The notes under the pieces: generated by a model
Seen by the model: only the letters and a program-made list of their open reading frames with translations
Databases searched by the model: none
Told to the model about the DNA's origin: nothing
Shown: positions 28,801-36,747 of the stretch, one piece after another
Layout: each line of letters starts with the position of its first letter
How positions within the stretch are numbered: position 1 is the stretch's first letter
Assembly (NCBI RefSeq): GCF_019799905.1
Contig: NZ_JABGCI010000001.1
Span: 868,001-932,000, forward strand
Reading direction: 5' to 3'
Origin: Trujillonella endophytica
GTDB lineage: Bacteria > Actinomycetota > Actinomycetes > Mycobacteriales > Geodermatophilaceae
Length of the DNA: 64,000 nucleotides
Program-made: the position numbers and the translations under genes

Positions 28801-28824
28801 CGGTCCCGGATCCCGGGGCCGGCC
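28798..28824. terminator. GC-rich hairpin after the helicase
   Basis: GGCCGG (28798-28803) pairs with CCGGCC (28819-28824), and further pairs inside extend the stem to about 10 bp. It directly follows repeat copy C, so the helicase transcript has tandem hairpins at its 3' end. Confidence 0.55.
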
Positions 28825-28883
28825 GTTCGGCGTTCCTGGCCTGCATTGCGGGCGTTCTCCGTGCGTTGCCGGTCCTGCAGGAC

Positions 28884-28914
28884 CGGCAGCGCGGGCGGAA
28901 CACCCGCGCTGCCG
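28884..28914. terminator. Bidirectional hairpin, 12-bp perfect stem
   Basis: 28884-28895 pairs perfectly with 28903-28914 around a 7-nt loop, in the gap between the convergent helicase and duplicated-domain genes. A second palindrome (GCCGGTCCTGCAGGACCGGC, 28868-28887) overlaps its left arm, so two alternative folds are possible. Confidence 0.7.
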
Positions 28915-28943
28915 TGGAGAGGGCCGGCCGGACGCCCCGGGGA

Positions 28944-30443
28944 CTAGTCGCGGAAGACCAGGGCGCTGCCGACCTCCCGGACGACCTCGTCCCAGTCGGC
29001 GCGCAGTGCCGCGGCGTCCTCCGCGCGCAGCGTGGCGGTGGGCTCCCGGTCGGCGCGGGCGAGCGCCCGGCCCAGCGGCGCCGGCGGGGTGAGCAGCTCG
29101 TCGACCCGGCTCAGGCCGGCGTACTCGGCGACGTCGCGCACGCCCTCCACGGGCTGCAGCAGCGCCTCCTGCTGCACCAGCCCGGCGGCTCCGTCGGCCA
29201 CCTCGGCGAGCACCTCCGCGAGGTCGGTCAGGTCGTAGCGGTCCTGCTCGGCCGGCAGCGGGGGCGTGTCGGTGGCGGCGACCTCGGGCCAGGAGGCGAT
29301 CCCCACCAGGTCGTGCTCCTCGTCGCCGGCGCAGAAGCGGGACAGCTCGCCCGGCGACGCGAACAGGTAGACCTCGCCGTCGCGACCGAGGAACCGGGCC
29401 TCGTCCTCGACGTAGCAGCGCAGGGTCAGCCCGGCGCCCTCGGGCACGACCAGTTCGACCGGGAGGATGCCGACGCCCTCCCAGAACCCCGCCGCGGCGG
29501 CCACCGCCGCCGGGTCGGCGGGGATGCGGCCGCCGCGGATGGTGCTGGTGCCCGGGGCGGGCGCGGCCACGGCGGTCGCACCGGCGGCGGTGGCGCCGGC
29601 GGTCGCGCGGGCCGGAGCGGCCGGGGTGGTGTCGTCGTCCTCGGCGGACTCGTCGTCGAAGTCGTCGTCGGGCTCGTCGTCCTCGGCCGTCTCGGCGGCC
29701 GAGGGGTAGTCCTCGAGCCGGGCCGTCCCGGCGCCGGTCCAGTCCAGGTGGGCGGACAGCTCCTCGAGCACGTCCTCCCACAGGTCGTCCAGCGCCGAGC
29801 CCACGCCGACCCACGCGTCCTCGCCGGCGCGACCGGCGAACGCGTCGACGCCCAGGCCCAGGGAGCCGACCTCCGGGCGGGCGACCAGCTCGGCCAGCGC
29901 GGAGAACTCCCCGGCCGAGCCGCCGCTGCTCTCGGGCCGGGTGTCGAGGTCCACGTCGGGGTCGACGACCCGGTCGTCGGCGCCGTCGGCGTCCTCGTCG
30001 AGGTCCTCCTCGAGCTCCTCGTCCAGCTCCTCGTCGAGCTCGTCGTCGTCACCGGTGTCGAGGCACTCGGCCAGCCGGCTGACGATGTCGATGGTCGCGC
30101 CGAGCTCCTCGACGGCCCAACGGTCGGGGTTCTCCGCGGCGATGTCGTAGACGCCGTCGAGGTCGTAGCGGTGGTCGTCGTCCGGGGTGAGGTCGGCCGC
30201 GCCCAGGCCGGTGACGACCGGCCACACCGGGTGGTCGGCCAGGTCGTGGTCGGTCGCCGTGCGGCAGAACGCCGCCAGCGCCGCGGGGCTCGGGAAGAGG
30301 TGCACCCGGGCGGTCTCCTCCTCGGTGGTGCCGAGGAACGCCTGCCACTCCTCGCCGTCCTCCTCCCACGGCGGCGCCCAGAGGGTGTAGCCCGTGCGGT
30401 CGTCGAGGGTGAGTGCGATGGGCACGATGCTTGGCCTGGCCAC
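28944..30443 (-). CDS. Acidic protein with an internal domain duplication, function unknown
   Basis: A 499-residue soluble protein I cannot assign. Residues ~7-100 and ~327-408 are two copies of the same domain: RVHLFPSPAALAAFC...HDL...WPVV...HRYDL against EVYLFASPGELSRFC...HDL...SWPEV...DRYDL. They are separated by a very acidic Asp/Glu stretch (about 129-165), a conserved-looking middle (about 178-245) and a second acidic plus Ala/Pro linker (about 253-300). There is no signal peptide or catalytic motif. The GTG at 30443 has CAGGAT 6 nt upstream and no ribosome-binding site, which suggests a leaderless mRNA separate from the aldehyde dehydrogenase operon behind it. Confidence 0.75.
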   Translation of the reverse strand: MARPSIVPIALTLDDRTGYTLWAPPWEEDGEEWQAFLGTTEEETARVHLFPSPAALAAFCRTATDHDLADHPVWPVVTGLGAADLTPDDDHRYDLDGVYDIAAENPDRWAVEELGATIDIVSRLAECLDTGDDDELDEELDEELEEDLDEDADGADDRVVDPDVDLDTRPESSGGSAGEFSALAELVARPEVGSLGLGVDAFAGRAGEDAWVGVGSALDDLWEDVLEELSAHLDWTGAGTARLEDYPSAAETAEDDEPDDDFDDESAEDDDTTPAAPARATAGATAAGATAVAAPAPGTSTIRGGRIPADPAAVAAAAGFWEGVGILPVELVVPEGAGLTLRCYVEDEARFLGRDGEVYLFASPGELSRFCAGDEEHDLVGIASWPEVAATDTPPLPAEQDRYDLTDLAEVLAEVADGAAGLVQQEALLQPVEGVRDVAEYAGLSRVDELLTPPAPLGRALARADREPTATLRAEDAAALRADWDEVVREVGSALVFRD

Positions 30444-30449
30444 GGGCCC

Positions 30450-30455
30450 ATCCTG
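30450..30455 (-). promoter_or_regulatory. Candidate -10 box of a leaderless transcript for the duplicated-domain gene
   Basis: CAGGAT on the minus strand, 6 nt before the GTG at 30443. It matches TAnnnT at positions 2 and 6. It lies downstream of hairpin repeat copy E, in line with a new transcript starting here. Confidence 0.4.
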
Positions 30456-30503
30456 CCCGGTGCGCCCGGGAGCGCGCCCCAGGGATACCCATTCGTGCTG
30501 GAC

Positions 30504-30546
30504 GGCCCCGCTGCAGGGGCCCGCGGCGAGCCTCGGGACGGGGCCG
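30504..30546 (-). repeat. 3'-hairpin repeat, copy E (shortened)
   Basis: On the minus strand, just after the stop of the short aldehyde dehydrogenase, and so again sense-oriented behind a gene. The outer stem pairs GGCCCCG with CGGGGCC (30539-30545 with 30504-30510, 7 bp). The GGGCCCCTGCAG half of the element is kept while part of the middle is missing. Confidence 0.6.
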
Positions 30547-30550
30547 CCGA

Positions 30551-31423
30551 TCAGAACCCCTTCGGGTGCCAGACCGTCTTGGTCTCCAGGAACGTCCGCA
30601 TCCGCGTCAGTCCGGGGTCGGCCGACCAGTCCGGCTCCACGGCCGGCGGGCGCAGCACGCGCTTGATGCTGCCGGCGGCCTCCCGCTCGAACTCCATGGC
30701 CCGCTCGGCCGGGGCGCCGGTGAGGTCGATGGCGTCGACGTCGTCGTGCTCGGCCAGCCAGGGGCCCAGCTCGGCGGCGTCGCCGGTGAGCAGGTTGACC
30801 ACCCCGCCGGGCACGTCGCTGGTGGCCAGCACCTCGCCGAGGGTCACCGCGGGCAGCGGCCGCTCCCTCGAGGTGACGACGACGGCGGTGTTGCCGCCGG
30901 CCAGCACCGGCGCGAGCACGCTGACCAGGCCCAGCAGGGACGACCGCTGCGGGGCGAGGACCGCGACCACCCCGGTCGGCTCGGGCAGCGAGAAGTCGAA
31001 GTACGGGCCGGCGACCGGGTTCGCGCTGCCCAGGACGGCGGCCAGCTTGTCGGTCCAGCCCGCGTACCAGACCCAGCGGTCGATGGCGGCGTCGACGGCG
31101 GCGCGCGCCCGCCCGGACGACAGGCCCTCCCCGGCGGCGACCTCCTCGCAGAACTGCGCGTGCCGGCCCTCCATCACCTCGGCGACCCGGTAGAGCACCT
31201 GGCCGCGGTTGTAGGCGGTGGCGCCGGACCACTTCGGGAAGGCCCCGCGCGCGGCGACGACGGCGTCCCGGGCGTCCTTGCGGGAGGCCCACGCGGCGTT
31301 GGCCAGGAAGGCGCCCTTCGCGTCGTGGACCTCGTAGGTGCGCCCGGACTCCGAACGGGGGAACGCCCCGCCCAGGTAGAGCTTGTAGGTCTTGCGGACC
31401 GCGAGCCGCTCGTTGCCGATCAC
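30551..31423 (-). CDS. Truncated aldehyde dehydrogenase-family protein without catalytic residues
   Basis: A 290-residue protein resembling only the N-terminal cofactor-binding part of aldehyde dehydrogenases: GGAFPRSESGRTYEV, NRGQVLYRVAEVME, and VLAPQRSSLLGLVSVLAPVLAGGN. The catalytic ELGGK Glu and the Cys loop present in the partner enzyme are missing. It starts in the stop of the full-length aldehyde dehydrogenase (GTGA, 31420-31423), so the two are made together. The pairing of a full and a catalytically dead ALDH module resembles the ALDH16 family, where both lie in one chain. A structural subunit of that enzyme is the likeliest role, an inference. The intact end and coupled start argue against a pseudogene. 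Confidence 0.8.
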   Translation of the reverse strand: MIGNERLAVRKTYKLYLGGAFPRSESGRTYEVHDAKGAFLANAAWASRKDARDAVVAARGAFPKWSGATAYNRGQVLYRVAEVMEGRHAQFCEEVAAGEGLSSGRARAAVDAAIDRWVWYAGWTDKLAAVLGSANPVAGPYFDFSLPEPTGVVAVLAPQRSSLLGLVSVLAPVLAGGNTAVVVTSRERPLPAVTLGEVLATSDVPGGVVNLLTGDAAELGPWLAEHDDVDAIDLTGAPAERAMEFEREAAGSIKRVLRPPAVEPDWSADPGLTRMRTFLETKTVWHPKGF

Positions 31424-32895
31424 TGCTCGTCTCCCGTCGAGAGGTACGCGGCCAGGCCGTGCCGGCCGCCCTCGCGGCCGTAGCCGGACTGCTTGTAGCC
31501 GCCGAAGGGCGACGTCGGGTCGAACTGGTTGAACGTGTTGGCCCACACCACGCCGGCGCGCAGCCGGTCGGCGATCGCGAGGATCCGCGAGCCCTTCTCC
31601 GACCAGATGCCCGCCGACAGCCCGTAGGTGGTGTTGTTCGCCTTGGCCACGGCCTCGTCGGGGGTGCGGAAGGTGAGCACCGACAGCACCGGGCCGAACA
31701 CCTCGTCGCGGGCGATGCGGTGCGCGGGGGAGACGCCGGTGAAGACGGTCGGCGGGAACCAGAAGCCGCGGTCGGGCAGGTCGCAGGCCGGCTGCCAGCG
31801 GGTCGCGCCCTCGGCCTCGCCGACGTCGGACAGCTCCCGGATGCGGGCCAGCTGCTCCGCGGAGTTGATCGCGCCGATGTCGGTGTTCTTGTCCAGCGGA
31901 TCGCCCACGCGCAGGGTGCCGATGCGCCGCTGCAGCGCGGCGATGACCTCGTCGTGCACGTTCTCCTGCACCAGCAGCCGGGAGCCCGCGCAGCAGACGT
32001 GGCCCTGGTTGAAGAAGATGCCCTGCACGATCCCCTCGACCGCCTGGTCGATCGGGGCGTCGTCGAAGACGATGTTCGCGGCCTTGCCGCCCAGTTCCAG
32101 GGTCAGCTTCTTGCGGGTGCCGGCCACCGCCCGGGCGATCGAGCGGCCGACCTCGGTGGAGCCGGTGAACGCCACCTTGTCGACGTCGTCGTGCTCGACG
32201 ACGGCCCGCCCCGTCTCGCCGGCGCCGGTCACGATGTTGACCACGCCCGGGGGCAGGTCGGCCTGCCGGCAGACCTCGGCGAACAGCAGCGCGGTCAGCG
32301 GGGTGGTCTCGGCCGGCTTGAGGACGACGGTGTTGCCGGTGGCCAGCGCGGGGGCGACCTTCCACGCCAGCATGAGCAGCGGGAAGTTCCAGGGGATGAC
32401 CTGACAGGCCACGCCCAGGGGGCGCGGGTCGGGGCCCAGGCCCGCATGGGCCAGCTTGTCGGCCCAGCCCGCGTGGTAGAAGAAGTGCGCCGCGGCCAGC
32501 GGGACGTCGACGTCGCGGGACTCCCGGATCGGCTTGCCGTTGTCCAGCGACTCCAGGACGGCGAACTCCCGGGCCCGCTCCTGCAGCAGCCGCGCGATGC
32601 GGAACAGGTACTTGCCGCGGTCGGCCGGGCGCATCGGCCCCCAGACGCGGCTGTGGGCCCGGCGGGCGGCCTTCACGGCACGGTCGACGTCGTCGGCGGT
32701 GCCGACCGCGACCTCGCTGAGGACCTCCTCGGTCGCCGGGTTGACCGTCTTCATGGCCTCGCCGGAGCCGTCGACGAACTCGCCGTCGACGAAGAGCCCG
32801 TAGGAGGGGGCGATGTCGACGATCGACCGCGACTCGGGGGCGGGGGCGTACTCGAAGACGCTCGAGGGCCGGTCCGGGCTGGGCGGGGTGGCCAT
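31420..32895 (-). CDS. Aldehyde dehydrogenase
   Basis: An NAD(P)-dependent aldehyde dehydrogenase of 491 residues with every catalytic element. IPWNFPLLMLAWKVAPAL and VVLKPAETTPL bind cofactor, LELGGKAANIVF holds the general-base Glu, and FFNQGHVCCAGSRL contains the catalytic Cys. EVFGPVLSVLTF and PFGGYKQSGYGREGG are the C-terminal signatures. It shares one base with the deoC stop (TGATG), so it is translated directly after deoxyribose-phosphate aldolase. The likely substrate is the acetaldehyde DeoC releases, although the sequence itself does not prove specificity. Confidence 0.9.
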   Translation of the reverse strand: MATPPSPDRPSSVFEYAPAPESRSIVDIAPSYGLFVDGEFVDGSGEAMKTVNPATEEVLSEVAVGTADDVDRAVKAARRAHSRVWGPMRPADRGKYLFRIARLLQERAREFAVLESLDNGKPIRESRDVDVPLAAAHFFYHAGWADKLAHAGLGPDPRPLGVACQVIPWNFPLLMLAWKVAPALATGNTVVLKPAETTPLTALLFAEVCRQADLPPGVVNIVTGAGETGRAVVEHDDVDKVAFTGSTEVGRSIARAVAGTRKKLTLELGGKAANIVFDDAPIDQAVEGIVQGIFFNQGHVCCAGSRLLVQENVHDEVIAALQRRIGTLRVGDPLDKNTDIGAINSAEQLARIRELSDVGEAEGATRWQPACDLPDRGFWFPPTVFTGVSPAHRIARDEVFGPVLSVLTFRTPDEAVAKANNTTYGLSAGIWSEKGSRILAIADRLRAGVVWANTFNQFDPTSPFGGYKQSGYGREGGRHGLAAYLSTGDEQ

Positions 32896-33890
32896 CAGTC
32901 GACGCTCACGTGGTCGGGGCCGGAGTAGTGGCCGGTGCGGAGCTTCTGCCGCTGCAGGAGCAGGTCGTTGAGCAGGCTGGAGGCGCCGATGCGGAACCGG
33001 TCGGGGGTCAGCCAGTCGGGGCCGGCGGTCTCGTTGACCAGCACGAGGTGCTTGACGGCGTCCTTCGTCGTCCGGATGCCGCCGGCGGGCTTGACGCCGA
33101 CCTGGCGGCCGGTGGCGGCGCGGAAGTCGCGGACCGCCTCGAGCATCACCAGGCAGACGGGCAGGGTCGCGGCGGGGGAGACCTTCCCGGTGGAGGTCTT
33201 GATGAAGTCGCCGCCGGCGAGCATCGCCAGCCAGGAGGCGCGGCGGACGGCGTCCAGGGTGACCAGCTCGCCGGTCTCGAGGATGACCTTGAGGTGCGCC
33301 TCCCCGCACGCCTCCTTGACCGCGACGATCTCGTCGAAGACGTCGAGGTAGCGGCCGGAGAGGAAGGCGCCGCGGTCGATGACCATGTCGATCTCGTCCG
33401 CGCCGTTGGCGACGGCGTCCCGGACGTCGGCGAGCTTGACCGCCAGGCTCGCGCGGCCGCTGGGGAAGGCGGTGGCGACGGCGGCGACGTTGATCCCGGT
33501 GCCGGCCAGGGCCTCCTTCGCGATCCCGGCGAGGTCGCCGTAGACGCAGACGGCGGCGACCGGCGGGCAGCCCGGATCGGTCGGGTCGGGACGGCGCGCC
33601 TTGGCGGCCAGCGAGCGCACCTTGCCGGGGGTGTCGGCGCCCTCGAGCGTGGTCAGGTCGACCATCGAGATGGCGGTGTCGATCGCCCACGCCTTGGACG
33701 TGGTCTTGATCGACCGGGTGCCGAGCATCGCCACGCGGGACTGGGCGCCGACCTGGTCGACACCGGGCAGGCCGTGCAGGAAGGCGCGGAAGGCGGACTC
33801 GGAGCGGGTCACGTCCGCGTACGGCGTCGGGAGCTCGCGCCGCGGCGGGGTCTCCGCCGTCAGGGCGTGCGGATCGAGCACGTGCGTCAT
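32895..33890 (-). CDS. deoC: Deoxyribose-phosphate aldolase
   Basis: Cleaves 2-deoxyribose 5-phosphate to glyceraldehyde 3-phosphate and acetaldehyde. It has 331 residues, the long actinobacterial form, with a TIM-barrel core. DFIKTSTGK carries the Schiff-base Lys, GVKPAGGIRT the second active-site Lys, and EIDMVIDRGAFLSG a conserved Asp. The ATG at 33890 (MTHVLDPHALT) is preceded by GATGAT with a 6-nt gap and no ribosome-binding site. The longer in-frame start at 33962 is therefore rejected. First gene of a three-gene minus-strand operon with both aldehyde dehydrogenases. Confidence 0.94.
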   Translation of the reverse strand: MTHVLDPHALTAETPPRRELPTPYADVTRSESAFRAFLHGLPGVDQVGAQSRVAMLGTRSIKTTSKAWAIDTAISMVDLTTLEGADTPGKVRSLAAKARRPDPTDPGCPPVAAVCVYGDLAGIAKEALAGTGINVAAVATAFPSGRASLAVKLADVRDAVANGADEIDMVIDRGAFLSGRYLDVFDEIVAVKEACGEAHLKVILETGELVTLDAVRRASWLAMLAGGDFIKTSTGKVSPAATLPVCLVMLEAVRDFRAATGRQVGVKPAGGIRTTKDAVKHLVLVNETAGPDWLTPDRFRIGASSLLNDLLLQRQKLRTGHYSGPDHVSVD

Positions 33891-33896
33891 GCGGCC

Positions 33897-33902
33897 ATCA
33901 TC
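33897..33902 (-). promoter_or_regulatory. Candidate -10 box of a leaderless deoC transcript
   Basis: GATGAT on the minus strand, 6 nt before the ATG at 33890. It matches TAnnnT at positions 2 and 6, and no Shine-Dalgarno is present. Confidence 0.4.
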
Positions 33903-34004
33903 CCCCGCAGGGCGTCCCGGACCGGAGCGCGGCCACCCGCCCGGGTCACGCCACTCCGGCACTCTGCGGCCAGGATCACGCCGGGGACGGCAGGAGGGGG
34001 CGGC

Positions 34005-34445
34005 TCACCCACCCTGCCGGTGAGTTCCGGACGTCGTGGGCGCGATCGCGCCGGCATCGTCCGGAAGACGCCCGCGGAGTGCGCTGCCGAGCAGCCACTG
34101 CCACGCGCCGGCGGCGACGAGCTGGGCGACGCTCAGCGCGGGGGAGCCGGACGTCCCGAGGACGAGGGCGGCGCCGAGTTGGGCGGCGGGGAGCAACTCC
34201 CAGCCGGTGTGGTGGCCGAGCAGCCACCGTGCCCCGGCCACGGCGGAGACGACCGCCAGCATGATCAGCGCGCCGCGGGCGGTGAGCGCCGCGTCCTCGC
34301 GGCCGTCCCAGTCCCAGGTGGCCCAGTCGTCGTCGGGCGGGCCGAACCCGTTGACGAGCAGCGGCGCGAGCACGGCGAGACAGCCGAGGACGACGGCCTG
34401 GGCGACGAGCTGCCAGCCCAGTGGCCATCCCGCTCGCCTCCGCAC
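34005..34445 (-). CDS. Hypothetical four-helix membrane protein
   Basis: A protein of about 146 residues with four hydrophobic stretches: LVAQAVVLGCLAVLAPLLV, GALIMLAVVSAVAGARWLLG, LLPAAQLGAALVLG and LVAAGAWQWLLGSAL. A short acidic loop (DDDWATWDWDG) joins helices 1 and 2. I do not recognise a family. The GTG at 34445 is favoured because CATGCT lies 6 nt upstream, the same geometry as other leaderless genes here. The frame is open back to a GTG at 34490. It is divergent from upp across about 100 bp that carry both promoters. Confidence 0.65.
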   Translation of the reverse strand: MRRRAGWPLGWQLVAQAVVLGCLAVLAPLLVNGFGPPDDDWATWDWDGREDAALTARGALIMLAVVSAVAGARWLLGHHTGWELLPAAQLGAALVLGTSGSPALSVAQLVAAGAWQWLLGSALRGRLPDDAGAIAPTTSGTHRQGG

Positions 34446-34451
34446 GGGCGC

Positions 34452-34457
34452 AGCATG
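34452..34457 (-). promoter_or_regulatory. Candidate -10 box before the four-helix membrane protein
   Basis: CATGCT on the minus strand, 6 nt before the GTG at 34445. It matches TAnnnT at positions 2 and 6. Confidence 0.35.
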
Positions 34458-34536
34458 GCGGGTCCGCGGCCGGGGGCGGGGGAGGCACACCCCCCGGGAC
34501 CTGATCGCGGCCGGTCGTCGGCGGCAGACCTCCCGC

Positions 34537-34542
34537 TACGGT
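34537..34542 (+). promoter_or_regulatory. Candidate -10 box of a leaderless upp transcript
   Basis: TACGGT, 7 nt before the GTG at 34550 and without a Shine-Dalgarno. It fits TAnnnT fully and overlaps the alternative GTG at 34541, arguing against that start. Confidence 0.5.
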
Positions 34543-34549
34543 GGCGGCC

Positions 34550-35173
34550 GTGCAGCTGACCGTCGTCGACCACCCGCTCGCCCGTGCCCGCCTGTCGCGC
34601 ATGCGGGACGAGCGGACGGACAACGCGAGCTTCCGTGCGGCCCTGCAGGACCTCACCCAGATGCTCGTCTACGAGGCCACGCGCGACCTCGCCGTCGCCG
34701 AGGAGCCGATCACCACGCCGGTCACGCGGACGACCGGCTACCGGATCGCCGCGGCGCCGCTGATCGTGCCGGTCCTGCGGGCCGGCCTGGGCATGGCCGA
34801 CGTCGCCCACCAGATGCTGCCCGAGTCGCAGATGGGCTTCGTCGGCCTGGCCCGCAACGAGGTCACCTTCCAGCCGGAGGCGTACATGGCCTCGCTGCCG
34901 GAGTCCCTGGTCGACCGGCACGTGTTCGTGCTCGATCCGATGCTCGCGACCGGCGGCTCGCTGGTGCACTGCTGCGGCCTGCTCACCGGGCGCGGCGCCA
35001 CGGAGATCACCGTGCTGTGCGTCCTGGCCGCACCCGAGGGGCTGCGCCGGCTGGAGGAGAGCGGTCTGCCGCTGCGGGTCTTCACCACCAGCGTCGACGA
35101 GGGCCTGAACGACAACGCCTACATCGTCCCGGGCCTCGGTGACGCGGGAGACCGCCAGTTCGGATCGGTCTGA
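34550..35173 (+). CDS. upp: Uracil phosphoribosyltransferase
   Basis: Salvages uracil to UMP with PRPP. It has 207 residues, normal for UPRTase. [12 protein letters not shown] is the conserved loop, and the PRPP-binding signature appears as [12 protein letters not shown]. The C-terminal uracil-binding segment is [20 protein letters not shown], complete. GTG 34550 ([11 protein letters not shown]) is preferred over GTG 34541 because of the TACGGT box. It is followed after two bases by the Gfo/Idh-type gene. Uracil released by phosphorolysis of uridine would be its substrate in this salvage region. Confidence 0.95.
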   Translation: MQLTVVDHPLARARLSRMRDERTDNASFRAALQDLTQMLVYEATRDLAVAEEPITTPVTRTTGYRIAAAPLIVPVLRAGLGMADVAHQMLPESQMGFVGLARNEVTFQPEAYMASLPESLVDRHVFVLDPMLATGGSLVHCCGLLTGRGATEITVLCVLAAPEGLRRLEESGLPLRVFTTSVDEGLNDNAYIVPGLGDAGDRQFGSV

Positions 35174-35175
35174 CC

Positions 35176-36066
35176 GTGCGCTTCGCCGTCCTGGGCACCG
35201 GCTTCTGGGCCCGGGTCGTGCACACGACCGCGCTCGCCGCGCACCCCGACGCCGAGCTGGTCGCCGTCTGGGGCCGGGACCGCGCGAAGGCCGCCGACGT
35301 CGGTGCGGAGTTCGACGTCCCCGGCACCGACGACCTGGACGCCGTCCTCGCCATGGTCGACGCGGTCTCCATCGCGCTGCCGCCGGACGTCCAGGCGCCG
35401 CTGGCCGAGCGCGCTGCGGCCGCCGGCAAGCACCTGCTGCTGGAGAAGCCGACCGGGCTGAGCCTCCCGGTCGCCGACCGGCTGGTCGCCGCGGTGCGGC
35501 AGGCCGGGGTGGCGTCGGTCGTCTTCTTCACGTTCCGCTTCCAGGAGGCGACGTCGACCTGGCTGACCCAGGCCGCGCGCACCCGCCTGGCCGGCGGGGC
35601 GGGCAGCTGGCTCGGCTCGATCGCGGGCTCGCCCTTCGCCGCGTCGCCCTGGCGGCAGGAGCACGGCGCGCTGTGGGACATCGGCCCGCACGCGCTCTCC
35701 CTGCTCGTGCCGGCACTCGGGCCGGTCGTCGCGGTCCAGGCCGCCGCGGGCCTGCGCGACACCGTGCACCTCGTGCTGCACCACCCCGGCGGCGTGGCCA
35801 GCACCGTCACCGTGTCGCACACCGTGGCGCCGATGTCCGAGGGCGTGGAGTTCTACGTGCACGGCGACGCCGGCCGGCTGGTGCTGCTGCCCCAGCTGGA
35901 CGCCGCCGTCGAGTCCTTCACCGCCGCCGTCGACGAGCTGCGGGCGGCCGCGCTCACCGGCGGCGCGCACCCGGTCGACGTCTCCTTCGGCCGGGACGTC
36001 GTCGCCGTCCTCGCGGCCGCGGAGCGGGCCCTGGCCAGCGGCTGCCGGGAGACCGTCGAGACCTGA
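35176..36066 (+). CDS. Gfo/Idh/MocA-family oxidoreductase
   Basis: A 296-residue NAD(P)-dependent oxidoreductase. The N-terminal Rossmann domain reads AVLGTGFWARVVHTTALAAHPDAELVAV, followed by the family's EKPTGLS motif with the catalytic-site Lys. A C-terminal alpha/beta domain of about 170 residues includes WDIGPHALSLLVPALGP. Members act on sugars, inositols or similar polyols. The substrate here is not visible. It starts two bases after the upp stop, so it is likely co-transcribed with it. Confidence 0.9.
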   Translation: MRFAVLGTGFWARVVHTTALAAHPDAELVAVWGRDRAKAADVGAEFDVPGTDDLDAVLAMVDAVSIALPPDVQAPLAERAAAAGKHLLLEKPTGLSLPVADRLVAAVRQAGVASVVFFTFRFQEATSTWLTQAARTRLAGGAGSWLGSIAGSPFAASPWRQEHGALWDIGPHALSLLVPALGPVVAVQAAAGLRDTVHLVLHHPGGVASTVTVSHTVAPMSEGVEFYVHGDAGRLVLLPQLDAAVESFTAAVDELRAAALTGGAHPVDVSFGRDVVAVLAAAERALASGCRETVET

Positions 36067-36069
36067 CGG

Positions 36070-36747
36070 TCAGCGGCGGCGCCACCACAGCGCCAGGCCG
36101 GCGGCGGTGAGCAGGACCCCGACCGCGACGGCGGTCGCCACCGGCGTGGTGAGCAGGTCGGCCCAGCGGTCCAGGTGCTCGACCGAGGCGCCCGCGCCCA
36201 CCTGCAGCACCGTGCTCGGCACCAGTCCCAGGGCGGTCGCCGCCAGGTAGGGGCCGGGCCGGACCGCGGCCAGGCCGGCGCCGTAGCTGACCACGGTGAA
36301 GGGCGCGGCCGGGATCAGCCGCAGCGTGAGGACGGCGCCGAAGCCGCGGGCGTCGAGGAACCGGTCGGCCCGCGCCATCCGGGGCCCGGCGAGCGCCGCG
36401 ACGGCCGACCGGCCGAGCAGCCGGCCGAGAGCGAACGCACCGATCCCGCCGAGCATCCCGCCGGCCAGCGAGATCGCCAGCCCCGCGGGGAAGCCGGCGA
36501 CGAGCCCGGCGAGCACCGACAGCGCCGTCCGGGGGACCGGCCCGAGCAGGGCCAGCCCGACCCCCAGAGCGAGGAGGAAGGGGCCGAGGACGGCGTTCCG
36601 GTCGAGCCAGTCCCGCGCGGAGTCGACGGCGGGCAGGTCGACGACGGCGACGAGCACGACGCCCATGGCCACCAGCGTGGCCAGGACCCCGGCCCGCACC
36701 CACGTCCCCGGGCCTCGCTGCCGGCGGGCAGCGAGGTCCCCGTTCAC
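36070..36747 (-). CDS. TVP38/TMEM64 (DedA-like) membrane protein
   Basis: A 225-residue integral membrane protein with five to six helices. The family core is GPVPRTALSVLAGLVAGFPAG followed by FALGRLLGRSAVAAL, FGAVLTLRLIPAAPFTVVSYGAGL and ALGLVPSTVLQVGAG, matching the SNARE-associated/VTT domain. VTT-domain proteins are linked to lipid handling across membranes. The GTG at 36747 overlaps the GtrA stop (GTGA, 36744-36747), so the two are coupled. Its 3' end is 3 bp from the convergent oxidoreductase end. Confidence 0.88.
   Translation of the reverse strand: MNGDLAARRQRGPGTWVRAGVLATLVAMGVVLVAVVDLPAVDSARDWLDRNAVLGPFLLALGVGLALLGPVPRTALSVLAGLVAGFPAGLAISLAGGMLGGIGAFALGRLLGRSAVAALAGPRMARADRFLDARGFGAVLTLRLIPAAPFTVVSYGAGLAAVRPGPYLAATALGLVPSTVLQVGAGASVEHLDRWADLLTTPVATAVAVGVLLTAAGLALWWRRR

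Noticed and set aside
26644..29814. 1056-residue open frame on the minus strand across add and the helicase
   Set aside because: Composition is a shadow pattern, it crosses clear plus-strand genes and a terminator region, and no family motif appears.
30551..31423. Short aldehyde dehydrogenase as a frameshifted pseudogene
   Set aside because: It has a coupled start, a clean stop followed by a 3' hairpin repeat, high third-position GC to the end and no C-terminal ALDH remnants in other frames downstream.
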